This document shows, one piece after another, positions 27,289 through 36,290 of a stretch of 64,000 nt of DNA. Where the stretch lies: NCBI RefSeq assembly GCF_019795155.1, contig NZ_JAILYN010000028.1:1-64000 (forward strand), in the 5' to 3' direction. Below the pieces are notes generated by a model, which had not been told where the DNA came from, did no database searches, and saw only the letters and a list, made by a program, of their open reading frames with translations. Origin of the DNA: Marinobacterium arenosum. GTDB lineage: Bacteria; Pseudomonadota; Gammaproteobacteria; Pseudomonadales; Balneatricaceae. How positions within the stretch are numbered: position 1 is the first letter of the stretch; every line of letters starts with the position of its first letter. The position numbers were made by a program, and so were the translations under genes.

Positions 27289-27615
27289 ATGATGAAAGGT
27301 GGTATGGGCAACCTGATGAAGCAGGCCCAGAAGATGCAGGAGAACCTGCAGAAAGCCCAGGAAGAGATCGCCAATATGGAAGTCACCGGCGAGTCCGGCG
27401 CGGGCCTGGTCAAGGTGGTGATGACCGGTCGTCATGACGTCAAGCGTATCAACATCGATGATAGCCTGATGGAAGAGGACAAGGAGATCCTGGAAGACCT
27501 GATCGCCGCGGCGGTCAACGACGCCGTGCGTAAGGTGGAAACTACCTCCCAGGAGAAGATGGCCAAGGTGACCGGCGGGATGCAGATGCCGCCGGGCTTC
27601 AACATGCCGTTCTGA
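27289..27615 (+). CDS. ybaB: YbaB/EbfC nucleoid-associated protein
   Basis: 108 aa; the family is about 110 aa. N-terminal [20 protein letters not shown] and central [17 protein letters not shown] are signatures. Dimeric, tweezer-shaped DNA-binding protein. It lies between dnaX and recR, its conserved position, with recR starting 5 nt after its stop. Confidence 0.95.
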   Translation: MMKGGMGNLMKQAQKMQENLQKAQEEIANMEVTGESGAGLVKVVMTGRHDVKRINIDDSLMEEDKEILEDLIAAAVNDAVRKVETTSQEKMAKVTGGMQMPPGFNMPF

Positions 27616-27619
27616 TGCC

Positions 27620-28219
27620 ATGGCTTTCAGTCCTCTGATCGAACAGTTGATCGGCAGCCTGCGTTGCCTGCCGGGCGTGGGGCCCAAGTCGGCCCAGCGG
27701 ATGGCGTTCCATCTGCTGGAGCGTGACCGTCAGGGCGCGGGCGAGCTGGCCGATGCGTTGAACGAAGCGATCGACAAGGTCGGTCGCTGCAGCCGCTGCA
27801 ATACGCTGTCGGAAAGCGAGCTGTGCGAGCTGTGCAGCAGCGAGTCGCGCGACGACAGCTTGTTGTGCGTGCTGGAAACGCCGCTCGACGTGCTGGCGAT
27901 CGAGCAGACCGGCGGCTTTGGCGGTCGCTACTTCGTGCTGGGCGGCCATTTGTCGCCGATCGACGGAGTCGGACCGGAAGACCTGGGGATCGACAAGCTG
28001 CTGGCGCGGGTGCGGGAAGGGCAGGTCAAGGAGTTGATCCTGGCGACCAATCCGACCGTGGAAGGCGAGGCCACCGCGCATTACATCGCCGCCCAGCTCA
28101 ATGACCTGGGTATCAAGCTCAGCCGCATCGCCCATGGCGTCCCGGTGGGTGGTGAACTGGAATATGTCGACGGCGGCACCCTGGCCCATGCCTTGGCCGG
28201 GCGTCGTTCACTGCTTTAG
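27620..28219 (+). CDS. recR: Recombination protein RecR
   Basis: 199 aa. Helix-hairpin-helix N-terminus ([20 protein letters not shown]), Cys4 zinc finger ([16 protein letters not shown]), Toprim domain ([15 protein letters not shown]) and C-terminal Walker-B-like segment. Acts with RecO and RecF in loading RecA on SSB-coated gaps. Confidence 0.97.
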   Translation: MAFSPLIEQLIGSLRCLPGVGPKSAQRMAFHLLERDRQGAGELADALNEAIDKVGRCSRCNTLSESELCELCSSESRDDSLLCVLETPLDVLAIEQTGGFGGRYFVLGGHLSPIDGVGPEDLGIDKLLARVREGQVKELILATNPTVEGEATAHYIAAQLNDLGIKLSRIAHGVPVGGELEYVDGGTLAHALAGRRSLL

Positions 28220-28227
28220 GAATCAGC

Positions 28228-29406
28228 ATGTCAAACTCCGAGGCTTACGACTGGCGCCGGCTGGAAGCTGCCGCCGAGCACCCGGTTTGGGTGGAGAGCA
28301 ACAGCCAACTGGTTGAGCTGGCAGCGCACTGGCGCAGCCTGCCGCTGGTGGCGCTGGATACCGAATTCCAGCGGGTCGACACCTTCTACCCGATACCCGG
28401 CCTGATCCAGCTGGCCGACGACCAGCGCTGCTACCTGATCGATCCGCTGTCGATCAGCGACTACACACCGCTGAAGGAACTGCTGGAGGATCGCTCGGTA
28501 TTGAAGGTGCTGCACGCCGCCACCGAGGACCTGGAACTGTTCATGAACAGCGTCGGCGCCCTGCCGCAGCCGCTGTTCGACACCCAGATGGCGGCCGCCT
28601 ATGCCGGCTGGGGTTTCTCGATGGGGCTGAGCCGGATGCTGGAAAGCTTCCTGGGGGTGACGTTGGACAAGGAGGAGACCACCTCCGACTGGCTGCAGCG
28701 ACCGCTGACCCCGGCCCAGGAACGCTATGCCGCGCTGGATGTGGCCTACCTGCCGGCGGTGGCGACCGAGTTGCAGCGGCTGCTGGATGAACAGCAGCGC
28801 AGCGAGTGGGCCGCCCAGGAGTTCGAGACGCTGCTGGCGCAGATGCCGGACAGCGACCCCGACGGCGTGCACTACTACAAGCGTTTTTCGCAGATGTACC
28901 GGCGCAACGACGTTCAGCTGGCGGCATTGCGTGATCTTTCCGCCTGGCGCGAACAGACCAGCCGGCACGACGACCTGCCGCGTAACCGGGTGCTACGCAA
29001 CCAGGCCCTGTTGCAGCTGATCGACCGTTGGCCGCAGAACAAACCGCAGCTGGGACGGCTCAGTGAGATGCGCCAGCGCTCGTTGCGGTTGTATGGCGAT
29101 ACTATTCTGCAGATCATGCAGAATGCCGAGCGCAGCGCGGCGGAAAATCCGCCGGAGCCGATTCCGCAGCCGTTGCATGTGCACTGGGCGCCGCATATGA
29201 AGGCGCTGAAGACCGCCGCCCGCCAGCTGGCCGAACAGTGGCAGGTGCCGCCGGAAGTGCTGTTGCGCAAGAAAGAGCTGGAAGCGATCATCCGTTCGCG
29301 CAGTGAACAGGGCCAGTACCAGCTGCCGGCGGAGATGTGTGAATGGCGTCAGCAGCGGGTCGGACCGGTGCTGCTCGAGGCGCTGCAAGCTTTAGAGAGC
29401 AAGTAA
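28228..29406 (+). CDS. rnd: Ribonuclease D
   Basis: 392 aa. DEDD exonuclease motifs: ALDTEFQRVDTFYP (ExoI), LHAATEDLELF (ExoII), ERYAALDVAYLP (ExoIII with Tyr). Two HRDC-type helical regions follow from about residue 215. 3'-5' exonuclease that trims tRNA and other small RNA 3' ends. It starts 8 nt after recR and is followed immediately by ycgL. Confidence 0.95.
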   Translation: MSNSEAYDWRRLEAAAEHPVWVESNSQLVELAAHWRSLPLVALDTEFQRVDTFYPIPGLIQLADDQRCYLIDPLSISDYTPLKELLEDRSVLKVLHAATEDLELFMNSVGALPQPLFDTQMAAAYAGWGFSMGLSRMLESFLGVTLDKEETTSDWLQRPLTPAQERYAALDVAYLPAVATELQRLLDEQQRSEWAAQEFETLLAQMPDSDPDGVHYYKRFSQMYRRNDVQLAALRDLSAWREQTSRHDDLPRNRVLRNQALLQLIDRWPQNKPQLGRLSEMRQRSLRLYGDTILQIMQNAERSAAENPPEPIPQPLHVHWAPHMKALKTAARQLAEQWQVPPEVLLRKKELEAIIRSRSEQGQYQLPAEMCEWRQQRVGPVLLEALQALESK

Positions 29407-29407
29407 C

Positions 29408-29695
29408 ATGAAAATTGTAAGTATCTACAAGAGTCCGCGTAAGGATGAGATGTACCTATACGTGGACAAGCGCGATCAGCTCGGCAAGGTGCCCGAGCCA
29501 CTGCTGCAGATGTTCGGTGAGCCGGTCCACGTGATGGATATGCCGCTGAAGGCCGACAAGAAGTTGGCGCGGGTGGAGACCGACAAGCTGTTGTCCGAGC
29601 TGGACGACAAGGGCTTCTACCTGCAGATGCCGCCGCCCAAGGACGACTACATGCTGGACCTGTACCGGGAACGCCCGGAAACAGGGGTACGCTAA
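29408..29695 (+). CDS. ycgL: YcgL-domain protein
   Basis: 95 aa, typical length. The start MKIVSIYKSPRKDEMYLYVD and the end LPPPKDDYMLDLYR-like segment (MPPPKDDYML) match the YcgL family, a small alpha/beta fold of unknown biochemical role. Only 1 nt separates it from rnd, the conserved gammaproteobacterial order. Confidence 0.93.
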   Translation: MKIVSIYKSPRKDEMYLYVDKRDQLGKVPEPLLQMFGEPVHVMDMPLKADKKLARVETDKLLSELDDKGFYLQMPPPKDDYMLDLYRERPETGVR

Positions 29696-30133
29696 GTGGC
29701 CCACGAAGTCTTCTGGCGCAGCACGCCGCTCGACAAGATGACCCCATCGCAGTGGGAATCGCTCTGCGACGGTTGTGCGCTCTGCTGCCTGCACAAGGTG
29801 GAGGACGAGGATACCGACGAGGTGTTCTACACCACCGTGGTTTGCCATCTGCTGGATTTCGAAACCTGCCGTTGCACCAAGTACGAGGAGCGTACCAACC
29901 TGGTACCCAGCTGCGTGAAGCTGCGGCCGCAGGATGTCAGTGCATTCCACTGGCTACCGCCCAGTTGCGCCTATCGGCTGGTACATGAAGGCAAGGAGCT
30001 GCCGGAGTGGCACCCGCTGGTCAGCGGCGACCCGGCTTCGGCGGTGGATGCCGGCGTGTCGGTGCTGAACGTCTATGAAGTGCGTGACGATGAGATCAGC
30101 GAAGAGGAATTGGTCGATTACGTGATCGACTGA
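29696..30133 (+). CDS. ycgN: YcgN family (UPF0260) Cys-cluster protein
   Basis: 145 aa starting with GTG at 29696, directly after the ycgL stop. Conserved Cys residues CDGCALCC (near 29-36) and VVCHLLDFETCRCTKYEER resemble the Fe-S or zinc-binding CxxCxxCC set of UPF0260/YkgJ-like proteins. Function not established. Confidence 0.9.
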   Translation: MAHEVFWRSTPLDKMTPSQWESLCDGCALCCLHKVEDEDTDEVFYTTVVCHLLDFETCRCTKYEERTNLVPSCVKLRPQDVSAFHWLPPSCAYRLVHEGKELPEWHPLVSGDPASAVDAGVSVLNVYEVRDDEISEEELVDYVID

Positions 30134-30466
30134 GTTTCACGACAGCTAGTTACCAGCAGTAAGCCCCAAGCTCCAAGCTACTGGTCGAGGCTGGCAGTTC
30201 GGCGCGATGCGGATCGAATGTCGGCACTGCTAGCCAAACGCCAGTAGGCGTTTTCAGCCGCCTGCGGCGGTGGCGCCCCGGGTGGCGCCCTACAGGGGGG
30301 GCGCTTCATAGCAGCCCGCTCCGAGGGCGACCGGAATCAAGGTACGAATCCCGATACCTGTCGCGGTCAGTACCCAAAGGGGATGCCACGCCAGCTGCTA
30401 CAGGGGCCCGGTCACGGCAAGCTTTTACCCTCCACCGCCAGGCTTTTTCTTCGGATAAAAATTCTT
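30134..30466. other. Intergenic with REP-like repeat fragments
   Basis: No gene seen. It contains GGTGGCGCC...GGCGCCCTACAGG (related to 59750-59785 and 47585-47630) and AGCAGCCCGCTCCGAGGGCGACCG (related to the units at 41634 and 51400). Both families are palindromic and intergenic. Confidence 0.55.
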
Positions 30467-30883
30467 TCACCCCATCTGCCGGGCCACGAACATCGCCGTC
30501 ATGGTATCCATGGTCGCCAGGTGGTTGTTGAACCAGGGCAGTACGGTTTCCGTCAGGTAGCGCTGCAGGTGGCCCCGGTCACGCCGGGTCAGCCAATAGT
30601 TGGCCATCTGATCCATCTCCGCCAGCACCCGCTCGTGTTCCCCTTTGTGTACCGGGTAGGCCGGGAAACCGTAGTCGCGCATATGCTGCTCTTCGCGGCC
30701 GAAGTGGCTGCGATTGTGGTCGAGGAAACTGGCCAGCAATTCATCGATCTGCTCATCTTCACCATCCTGCAGGGCTTCATTGAGCCCATTCATCAGTTCT
30801 ACTGCTTCGTGGTGATCGTCGTTCATGAAGGCCAGTGCCACCTGCGGGATCTGATCGGTGGCCATCAGCAGGGTGTCGGTCAT
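30467..30883 (-). CDS. Bacteriohemerythrin
   Basis: 138 aa single-domain hemerythrin. The di-iron ligand pattern is present: His in NDDHHEAVELMN, HNRSHFGREEQHM (His, His, Glu, His), and HKGEHERVLAEMD, with a C-terminal FNNHLATMD His/Asp pair. It binds O2 reversibly at a non-heme di-iron site; roles include oxygen storage or delivery. Stands alone on the minus strand. Confidence 0.9.
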   Translation of the reverse strand: MTDTLLMATDQIPQVALAFMNDDHHEAVELMNGLNEALQDGEDEQIDELLASFLDHNRSHFGREEQHMRDYGFPAYPVHKGEHERVLAEMDQMANYWLTRRDRGHLQRYLTETVLPWFNNHLATMDTMTAMFVARQMG

Positions 30884-31035
30884 GGGTCGGCTCCGCTATC
30901 GATATCAAAGATGCGGAAAATATACATTAATAAGGCCGTGTACCCCAGACGCCGCCACCCCAAACTCAGCCCGGCCTGATCTGGATCAGCAAAAAACCGA
31001 CCGATGGGCCGGGCGCGAGCGTTATGGGCGGGTAG

Positions 31036-31533
31036 CTAGTAGTTGCTCAGATCCGGCACATCTTCCGGCGCGCAGCTGATCTCGCCATGGGGTTTGTTCT
31101 TCAGCAGCTTCATGTAGTCCCTGCCGCTGACATGCACCAGGTGGCGGTGATCGCCGGCTTCGAAGTAGATCTCTTCATCGCCGCTCAGCCGGTCGTCCCA
31201 GATGATCGGCATGCCGAACGGCTCGCCGACCGGCGGCACGGCACCGATCTCGCAGTCGCCGAACAGTTTCGGCAGTTCGTTTTCTTCGGCCAGTTCCAGA
31301 TGGCGCCCCATCAGTCGGCTGACTTCCGGCAACAGCAGCTTGTTCATCGCCGGGATCGCTGCCAGCAGATGGTAGTCGCCGTCACGCAGTACCACGGCCT
31401 TGACCACCTCCTTGACCGGCAGCTGGCTGGCATGGGCGGCTTCCAGCATATGCTCGCTGAAGCCGTGGCTGATCAGTTCGTAGGGGGTATGCTGCTCGGA
31501 CAGGTATTGTTCCAGGGTGCTGGACATGCTCAT
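31036..31533 (-). CDS. YbaK/EbsC-type aminoacyl-tRNA deacylase
   Basis: 165 aa with AGGAGG 6 nt before the ATG. The family fold shows in EVVKAVVLRDGDYHLLAAIP (catalytic-type Lys in the VVKAVV strand), GDCEIGAVPPVGEPFGMP and the C-terminal YFEAGDHRHLVHVS. Trans-editing hydrolase of mischarged tRNAs (ProXp/YbaK group); exact specificity cannot be decided from sequence. Confidence 0.88.
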   Translation of the reverse strand: MSMSSTLEQYLSEQHTPYELISHGFSEHMLEAAHASQLPVKEVVKAVVLRDGDYHLLAAIPAMNKLLLPEVSRLMGRHLELAEENELPKLFGDCEIGAVPPVGEPFGMPIIWDDRLSGDEEIYFEAGDHRHLVHVSGRDYMKLLKNKPHGEISCAPEDVPDLSNY

Positions 31534-31764
31534 GATGACCTCCTGTGCTGTCGTTTGCGGTTCGTTGTTCAGATTGTTAGCAGTATGGGCCCACCGTCGA
31601 GCGATTTCCTTTTCCGGGCGGCGTATTTCTCGTCAGCGGCTGCCAAATTGTTGTACAATTTCGCGCCATATTTTCAGACAATACCGCACGGCAGGCGCCG
31701 CGGGCGGGCCTGATCGGCCTTGATCCTGCGCCGGGCGGCACAGCAGTGAGCAACTGGAATCGCA

Positions 31765-33186
31765 ATGCATACAGTCGAGAAGATCGGCGGCACTTCGATG
31801 AGCCGCTTCCGTGAGTTGATGGACAACATCCTGGTCGGCAAACGCACCGGGGATCAGCTGTATAACCGAATCTTCGTGGTATCGGCGTATGGCGGTATTA
31901 CCAACATGCTGCTGGAGCACAAGAAGACCGGCGAGCCCGGTGTCTACGCCCGCTTCGCCAATGCCGAGAGCGAAGAGGCCTGGGTGGAGGCGCTGAACCA
32001 GGTTCAGGTGCGGATGCAGGAGATCAACGCCGAGCTGTTCGACACCGAGTTCGAGCTGCACGCCGCCGATCAGTTCGTCATCGCCCGGCTGAACGACGTG
32101 CGCGATTGCATGAAGAGCCTGCACAACCTCTGCTCCTACGGCCACTTCCAGCTGGACGAGCACCTGTTGAAGGTGCGCGAGATGCTGGCGTCGATCGGTG
32201 AAGCGCACAGCGCCCACAACTCGGTGCTGGCGCTACGGGCCGAGGGTATTAATGCCCGCCTGGTCGATCTGACCGGCTGGCACATGGAGCAGCCGCTGCC
32301 GTTCGAAGAGATGATCGCCAAGCAGTTCGAGGGGATCGAGCTGGACAAGGAGCTGGTGATCGCCACCGGCTACACCCACTGCCAAGAGGGGCTGATGAAG
32401 ACCTTCGACCGCGGTTACAGCGAGATGACCTTCTCGATGATCGCCACCGTCACCGGTGCCGACGAGGCGATTATCCACAAGGAGTATCACCTGAGTTCGG
32501 CCGACCCGATGCTGGTCGGCTCCGAGAACGTGCGCACCATCGGCCGCACCAACTACGACGTGGCCGATCAGCTGTCCAACCTCGGCATGGAGGCGATCCA
32601 TCCGAAAGCGGCCAAGGGGCTGCGCCGTAACGGTGTCAAGTTGCGCGTCAAGAACGCCTTCGAGCCGGAGCACGAAGGTACCCTGATCAGCCAGGACTAC
32701 CACAGCGAAACGCCACGGGTGGAGATCATCGCCGGCCGTAAGGACGTGTTCGGCATCGAGATCTTCGACCAGGAGATGCTCGGCGACGCCGGTTACGATA
32801 TCGAGATCTCGACGCTGCTGCGCCAGCTGCGGCTGTACGTGGTCAACAAGGACGCCGATGCCAACTCGATCACCTACTACGTGTCCGGCTCCCGCAAGAT
32901 GGTCAATCGTGCTACCCGTCTGATCGAGGACAAGTATCCGGAAGGTTCGGTGCAGCTGCACAACCTGGCCATCGTTTCGGCGATCGGTTCCCATATGAAG
33001 GTCCAGGGGATTCTGGCGCGTACTGCGTCGGCGCTGGCCGAGGCGGGTATCAACGTGCAGGCGCTGCACCAGTCTATCCGCCAGGTGGAGATGCAGTGCG
33101 TGGTCAGTGAAGAGGACTACGAACAGGCGGTCATCGCCCTGCATCAGGCGCTGATCGAGCCGCGAGCCGACGAAGCCGCCGCCTGA
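31765..33186 (+). CDS. ask: Aspartate kinase, ectoine-associated type
   Basis: 473 aa. It phosphorylates aspartate as the first step of the aspartate-family pathway. The N-terminus is VEKIGGTSMSRF (kinase Lys-x-Gly-Gly-Thr-Ser motif), with an unusually long helical insert near 60-150, then VTGADEAIIHKEYHLSSADP and two C-terminal ACT domains (about 315-473). This architecture matches the Ask_Ect subgroup, normally found with ectABC and thought to be insensitive to feedback. No ect genes are in the window. Next to a MarR regulator and betaine transporter, so an osmoadaptation role is likely but inferred. Confidence 0.85.
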   Translation: MHTVEKIGGTSMSRFRELMDNILVGKRTGDQLYNRIFVVSAYGGITNMLLEHKKTGEPGVYARFANAESEEAWVEALNQVQVRMQEINAELFDTEFELHAADQFVIARLNDVRDCMKSLHNLCSYGHFQLDEHLLKVREMLASIGEAHSAHNSVLALRAEGINARLVDLTGWHMEQPLPFEEMIAKQFEGIELDKELVIATGYTHCQEGLMKTFDRGYSEMTFSMIATVTGADEAIIHKEYHLSSADPMLVGSENVRTIGRTNYDVADQLSNLGMEAIHPKAAKGLRRNGVKLRVKNAFEPEHEGTLISQDYHSETPRVEIIAGRKDVFGIEIFDQEMLGDAGYDIEISTLLRQLRLYVVNKDADANSITYYVSGSRKMVNRATRLIEDKYPEGSVQLHNLAIVSAIGSHMKVQGILARTASALAEAGINVQALHQSIRQVEMQCVVSEEDYEQAVIALHQALIEPRADEAAA

Positions 33187-33191
33187 TGCTT

Positions 33192-33405
33192 GGGAACCTG
33201 CGAACAAGTCCCTTGGGCCTCTGGCTTTCGGAGCGGTCAGAGATCAATACCCACACGCAAGGGCATAAAGGCAACGATTACAGGCGTACTGGTTGTCCCC
33301 GGCGCGCCGGCCGGACGTAAATCGTTAACGCAGAGCTCTGATCGCCCGGGTGCCGGACCACCGAAAGCCCCGCAGAGAACATAAGGGACTTATTCACAGG
33401 TTCCC
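33192..33405. mobile_element. MITE-like element with long terminal inverted repeats
   Basis: 214 bp. Left end GGGAACCTGCGAACAAGTCCC, right end GGGACTTATTCACAGGTTCCC; further inward the arms still match (CTCTGGCTTTCGG / CCGAAAGCCCCGCAGAG and GGTCAGAG / CTCTGATC). No coding capacity. A partial copy lies at 591-664. No clear target-site duplication was seen. It begins 5 nt after the aspartokinase stop codon. Confidence 0.7.
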
Positions 33406-33442
33406 TTGCCAACAGCCAGCAGGACTGGCATCGTTGAAACAG

Positions 33443-33474
33443 AGGGGGGCGCGTCGAGTCCCCCGTTTTTTTTT
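33443..33474 (+). terminator. Rho-independent terminator
   Basis: G-rich and C-rich arms (GGGGG at 33445-33449, CCCCC at 33460-33464) followed by nine T residues, downstream of the aspartokinase and the MITE. Confidence 0.75.
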
Positions 33475-33540
33475 GTTCGGTAGCCGGGCCAGCTGTGAAA
33501 CTGCCGGTTGGCTGCCGTAGGAAATCGGATCTATCCCATC

Positions 33541-34044
33541 ATGAGCAAATCCTCTGCCGAACTCTGTGATGATGTGCTGGTATCACTACGTCGGATTATC
33601 CGGGCGGTCGACCTGCATTCGCGGCGGCTGGCTACCCAGTACGGCCTGACCGGGCCGCAGACGATGCTGCTGAAAGCGATCATCGAATCACCGGGGATGC
33701 CGGCCGGTGAGCTGGCCCGCCGGGTCAGTCTCAGCCAGGCGACCATCACCGATATCCTGAAACGGCTGGAGCAGCGGGAGCTGGTCCGGCGCGAACGCAG
33801 TGACAGCGACCGTCGCAAGGTGTTCGTATTTGCCACCGACAAGGCGATGGCGGTGATCGAATCGGCACCACCGTTGCTGCAGGAGAAGTTTGTCGAGCGG
33901 TTCTCCCATCTGCGCGACTGGGAGCAGATGCAGCTGCTGGCCTCGCTGCAGCGCGTGGCCGAGCTGATGGATGCCGAAACCATCGATGCGGCGCCGCTGC
34001 TGGTGTCCGGCCAGTTGGGCGAGACTGCCGACGTTAAGAAGTAA
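33541..34044 (+). CDS. MarR-family transcriptional regulator
   Basis: 167 aa from the ATG at 33541. Winged helix-turn-helix: GLTGPQTMLLKAIIESPGMP, then GELARRVSLSQATITDILKR recognition helix, then the wing ERSDSDRRKVFV. Related regulators (EctR, CosR) control ectoine or betaine genes in marine gammaproteobacteria. Its place between an Ask_Ect-type kinase and a betaine ABC transporter supports a similar role, but no operator could be demonstrated. Confidence 0.85.
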   Translation: MSKSSAELCDDVLVSLRRIIRAVDLHSRRLATQYGLTGPQTMLLKAIIESPGMPAGELARRVSLSQATITDILKRLEQRELVRRERSDSDRRKVFVFATDKAMAVIESAPPLLQEKFVERFSHLRDWEQMQLLASLQRVAELMDAETIDAAPLLVSGQLGETADVKK

Positions 34045-34171
34045 GTTTGATTACGGCAGGTCTGGAAGCCGATCACTCCAGCTGCGGGGGCGATCGCTTG
34101 CGGCAGAGACGACCTGCCACCCGAAGGGCGCTCCGAGTACGCCCGGCAATGTGGGCCTTAAAGCCATAAAT

Positions 34172-34209
34172 AAAACAAAACAGGCGCCGGATGGCGCCTG
34201 TTTTGTTTT
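34172..34209. terminator. Bidirectional terminator
   Basis: AAAACAAAACAGGCGCC, loop GGAT, GGCGCCTGTTTTGTTTT: a 17-bp perfect stem with A and T runs, located between the convergent MarR gene and the betaine ATPase gene. Confidence 0.92.
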
Positions 34210-34221
34210 GCGAGGAGGGTA

Positions 34222-35388
34222 TCAGGCGACCAGTGAGATCAGCTTCTCGCAGCTGACCCAGCCTTTGAAGCCGCCATCCTTGCCGGTTACCGCGATCGGT
34301 GCGCCGTTGTTGCTGAGGATGTTCGGCAGGATCTGCTCCAGTTCGGTATCGCTGCGCACGCTTTCGACACTGGACAGGTAGTTGGCCAGGCTGTCGGCGT
34401 TGTCGTTCAGTGCCCGCTGGGCATCCAATACCGTGATAAGTCCTTTAAGCTGGGTGCCGTCCAGTACGCAGGCGTACTCGCTGCTGTGCTCCTTGAGCAG
34501 TTCCACCGCCTGTTGCGGCTTGCTCTTCAGGGTTACGGTCAGTTTGGCCGGTGCCAGTACATGGCTGGCGGTCAGTACGCGGGCGCGGTTGACGTCCTGC
34601 ACGAACGCCTGCACGTAATCGTCGGCCGGTTTCAGCAGGATCTCTTCCGGGCTGCCCACCTGGACCAGTTCGCCGTCACGCAGGATGGCGATCCGGTCGC
34701 CGAGCCGCAGCGCTTCGTCCAGGTCGTGGGTGATGAACACGATGGTTTTGTGCAGCTTCTGCTGCAGCTCCAGCAGCTGGTCCTGCATCTCGCGGCGGAT
34801 CAGCGGATCCAGCGCGCTAAACGCCTCGTCCATCAGCAGGATCTCCGGGTCGGTGGTCAGCGCCCGGGCCAGCCCGACCCGCTGCTGCATGCCGCCGGAC
34901 AGCTGGTGCGGGTACTGCTCCTCGAAACCCTTCAGGCCGACCTGCTCCAGCCAGTAGCCGGCTTTCTCGGCCCGCTCGGCCTTGCCCACCCCCTGGATCT
35001 GCAGGCCGTAGGCGGTGTTGTCGAGTACCGACTTGTGCGGCAACAGGCCGAAACGCTGGAACACCATGCTGATCTTATGGCGGCGGAAATCCTCAAGCTC
35101 ACGTTCCGGCAGTGCCATCACGTCCTGGCCGTTGATGATGATATGGCCGTCGGTCGGCTCGATCAGCCGGTTGAAGTGGCGGATCAGGGTCGATTTGCCG
35201 GAGCCGGACAACCCCATGATGACGAAGATCTGGCCCTCCTCGATATCCAGGCTGATGTCGTTCAGCCCGAGAGTGTGGCCGGTCTCGTCAAGCAGCGCCT
35301 CCTTGCCCATGCCCGCCTTTACTTTGCCCAGCTGGGCCTCCGGCTTGTTGCCGAAGATCTTGTAAATGTTTTTTACCTGAATCTTCAT
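34222..35388 (-). CDS. proV: Glycine betaine/choline ABC transporter ATPase with CBS region
   Basis: 388 aa from the ATG at 35388. Walker A GLSGSGKST, signature LSGGMQQRVGLARAL, Walker B ILLMDEAFSALDP, H-loop ITHDLDEAL. The N-terminal extension (KIFGNKPEAQLG...DETGHTLGLNDIS) is the hallmark of the ProV/OpuAA group. C-terminal residues about 275-388 form a CBS pair-like region that can gate transport by ionic strength. It overlaps the permease stop (TGATG), so it is coupled to it. Confidence 0.92.
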   Translation of the reverse strand: MKIQVKNIYKIFGNKPEAQLGKVKAGMGKEALLDETGHTLGLNDISLDIEEGQIFVIMGLSGSGKSTLIRHFNRLIEPTDGHIIINGQDVMALPERELEDFRRHKISMVFQRFGLLPHKSVLDNTAYGLQIQGVGKAERAEKAGYWLEQVGLKGFEEQYPHQLSGGMQQRVGLARALTTDPEILLMDEAFSALDPLIRREMQDQLLELQQKLHKTIVFITHDLDEALRLGDRIAILRDGELVQVGSPEEILLKPADDYVQAFVQDVNRARVLTASHVLAPAKLTVTLKSKPQQAVELLKEHSSEYACVLDGTQLKGLITVLDAQRALNDNADSLANYLSSVESVRSDTELEQILPNILSNNGAPIAVTGKDGGFKGWVSCEKLISLVA

Positions 35389-36248
35389 CACGAATCCTGC
35401 TGTGCTACGGACATGCGTTTACCCAGCGACTGGGTGATACGGTCGAACAGGATCGCCAGCGCGACGATCGCCAGGCCGGCCAGCAGGCCACGGCCCACTT
35501 CCAGCCGGTTGATGCCGATCAGCACCTCCTGGCCGAGGCCGCGGGCGCCGATCATCGACGCAATCACCACCATCGCCAGCGCCATCATGGTGGTCTGGTT
35601 GATGCCCGCCATGATATTGGGCAGTGCCAGCGGCAGCTGAATGCCGAACAGTTGCTGGCGGCGGTTGGCGCCGAACGCCCGTGAGGCTTCCAATACATCG
35701 GCATCGACCAGCCGGATGCCCAGGTCGGTCAGTCGGATCAGCGGCGGTACCGCATAGATGATGGTGGCGAAGATCGCCGGCACCTTACCGAGGCCGAACA
35801 GCATCACCACCGGGATCAGGTATACGAAGCTCGGCATGGTCTGCATGATATCCAGCACCGGCAGCATTATTTTGCGGAACCGGTCGTAGCTGGCCATCAG
35901 GATACCGACCGGGATGCCGATCACCACCGACAGGCCGGTTGCGACCAACATCAGCGCCAGGGTTTGCATCCCCTGGTCCCACAGGCCGATGGCGCCGATA
36001 AAGAACAGCAGTGCGCTCATACCCAGCGACAGCAGCCAGCTGCGGCTGGCGGCATAGCTGACCAGCGCCACGCCAAGGATTACCGCCCACCAGGGCGCGC
36101 CGCGCAGCAGCTGTTCAAGCCAGATCAGGATGGCCAGGAAGGGTTGGGTCAGCGCTTCGAAGCTGTCGGCGTAGTTGGTGACCAGCCAGTCGACGCTGCC
36201 GTCGATCGATTTGCGCAGTTCTCGGGTCGAGAAAAGTTCTGGGAACAT
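35388..36248 (-). CDS. proW: Glycine betaine/choline ABC transporter permease
   Basis: 286 aa, ProW/OpuAB type: N-terminal loop (SVDWLVTNYADSFEALTQPFL), then six or seven membrane helices, with the EAA-like loop ASRAFGANRRQQLFGIQLPL. Membrane pore of the transporter with the ATPase encoded immediately downstream. Confidence 0.92.
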   Translation of the reverse strand: MFPELFSTRELRKSIDGSVDWLVTNYADSFEALTQPFLAILIWLEQLLRGAPWWAVILGVALVSYAASRSWLLSLGMSALLFFIGAIGLWDQGMQTLALMLVATGLSVVIGIPVGILMASYDRFRKIMLPVLDIMQTMPSFVYLIPVVMLFGLGKVPAIFATIIYAVPPLIRLTDLGIRLVDADVLEASRAFGANRRQQLFGIQLPLALPNIMAGINQTTMMALAMVVIASMIGARGLGQEVLIGINRLEVGRGLLAGLAIVALAILFDRITQSLGKRMSVAQQDS

Positions 36249-36261
36249 AAAGACTCCAGTA

Positions 36262-36283
36262 GGGCGGCGCTCAGGCGCCGCCC
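36262..36283 (-). promoter_or_regulatory. Intercistronic stem-loop between proX and proW
   Basis: GGGCGGCGC / GCGCCGCCC, a 9-bp stem with a 4-nt loop, lies in the 42-nt gap between the binding-protein stop and the permease start. Such hairpins often protect the upstream mRNA 3' end or partly terminate transcription, giving more binding protein than permease. Role here is inference. Confidence 0.55.
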
Positions 36284-36290
36284 CTTCGGG

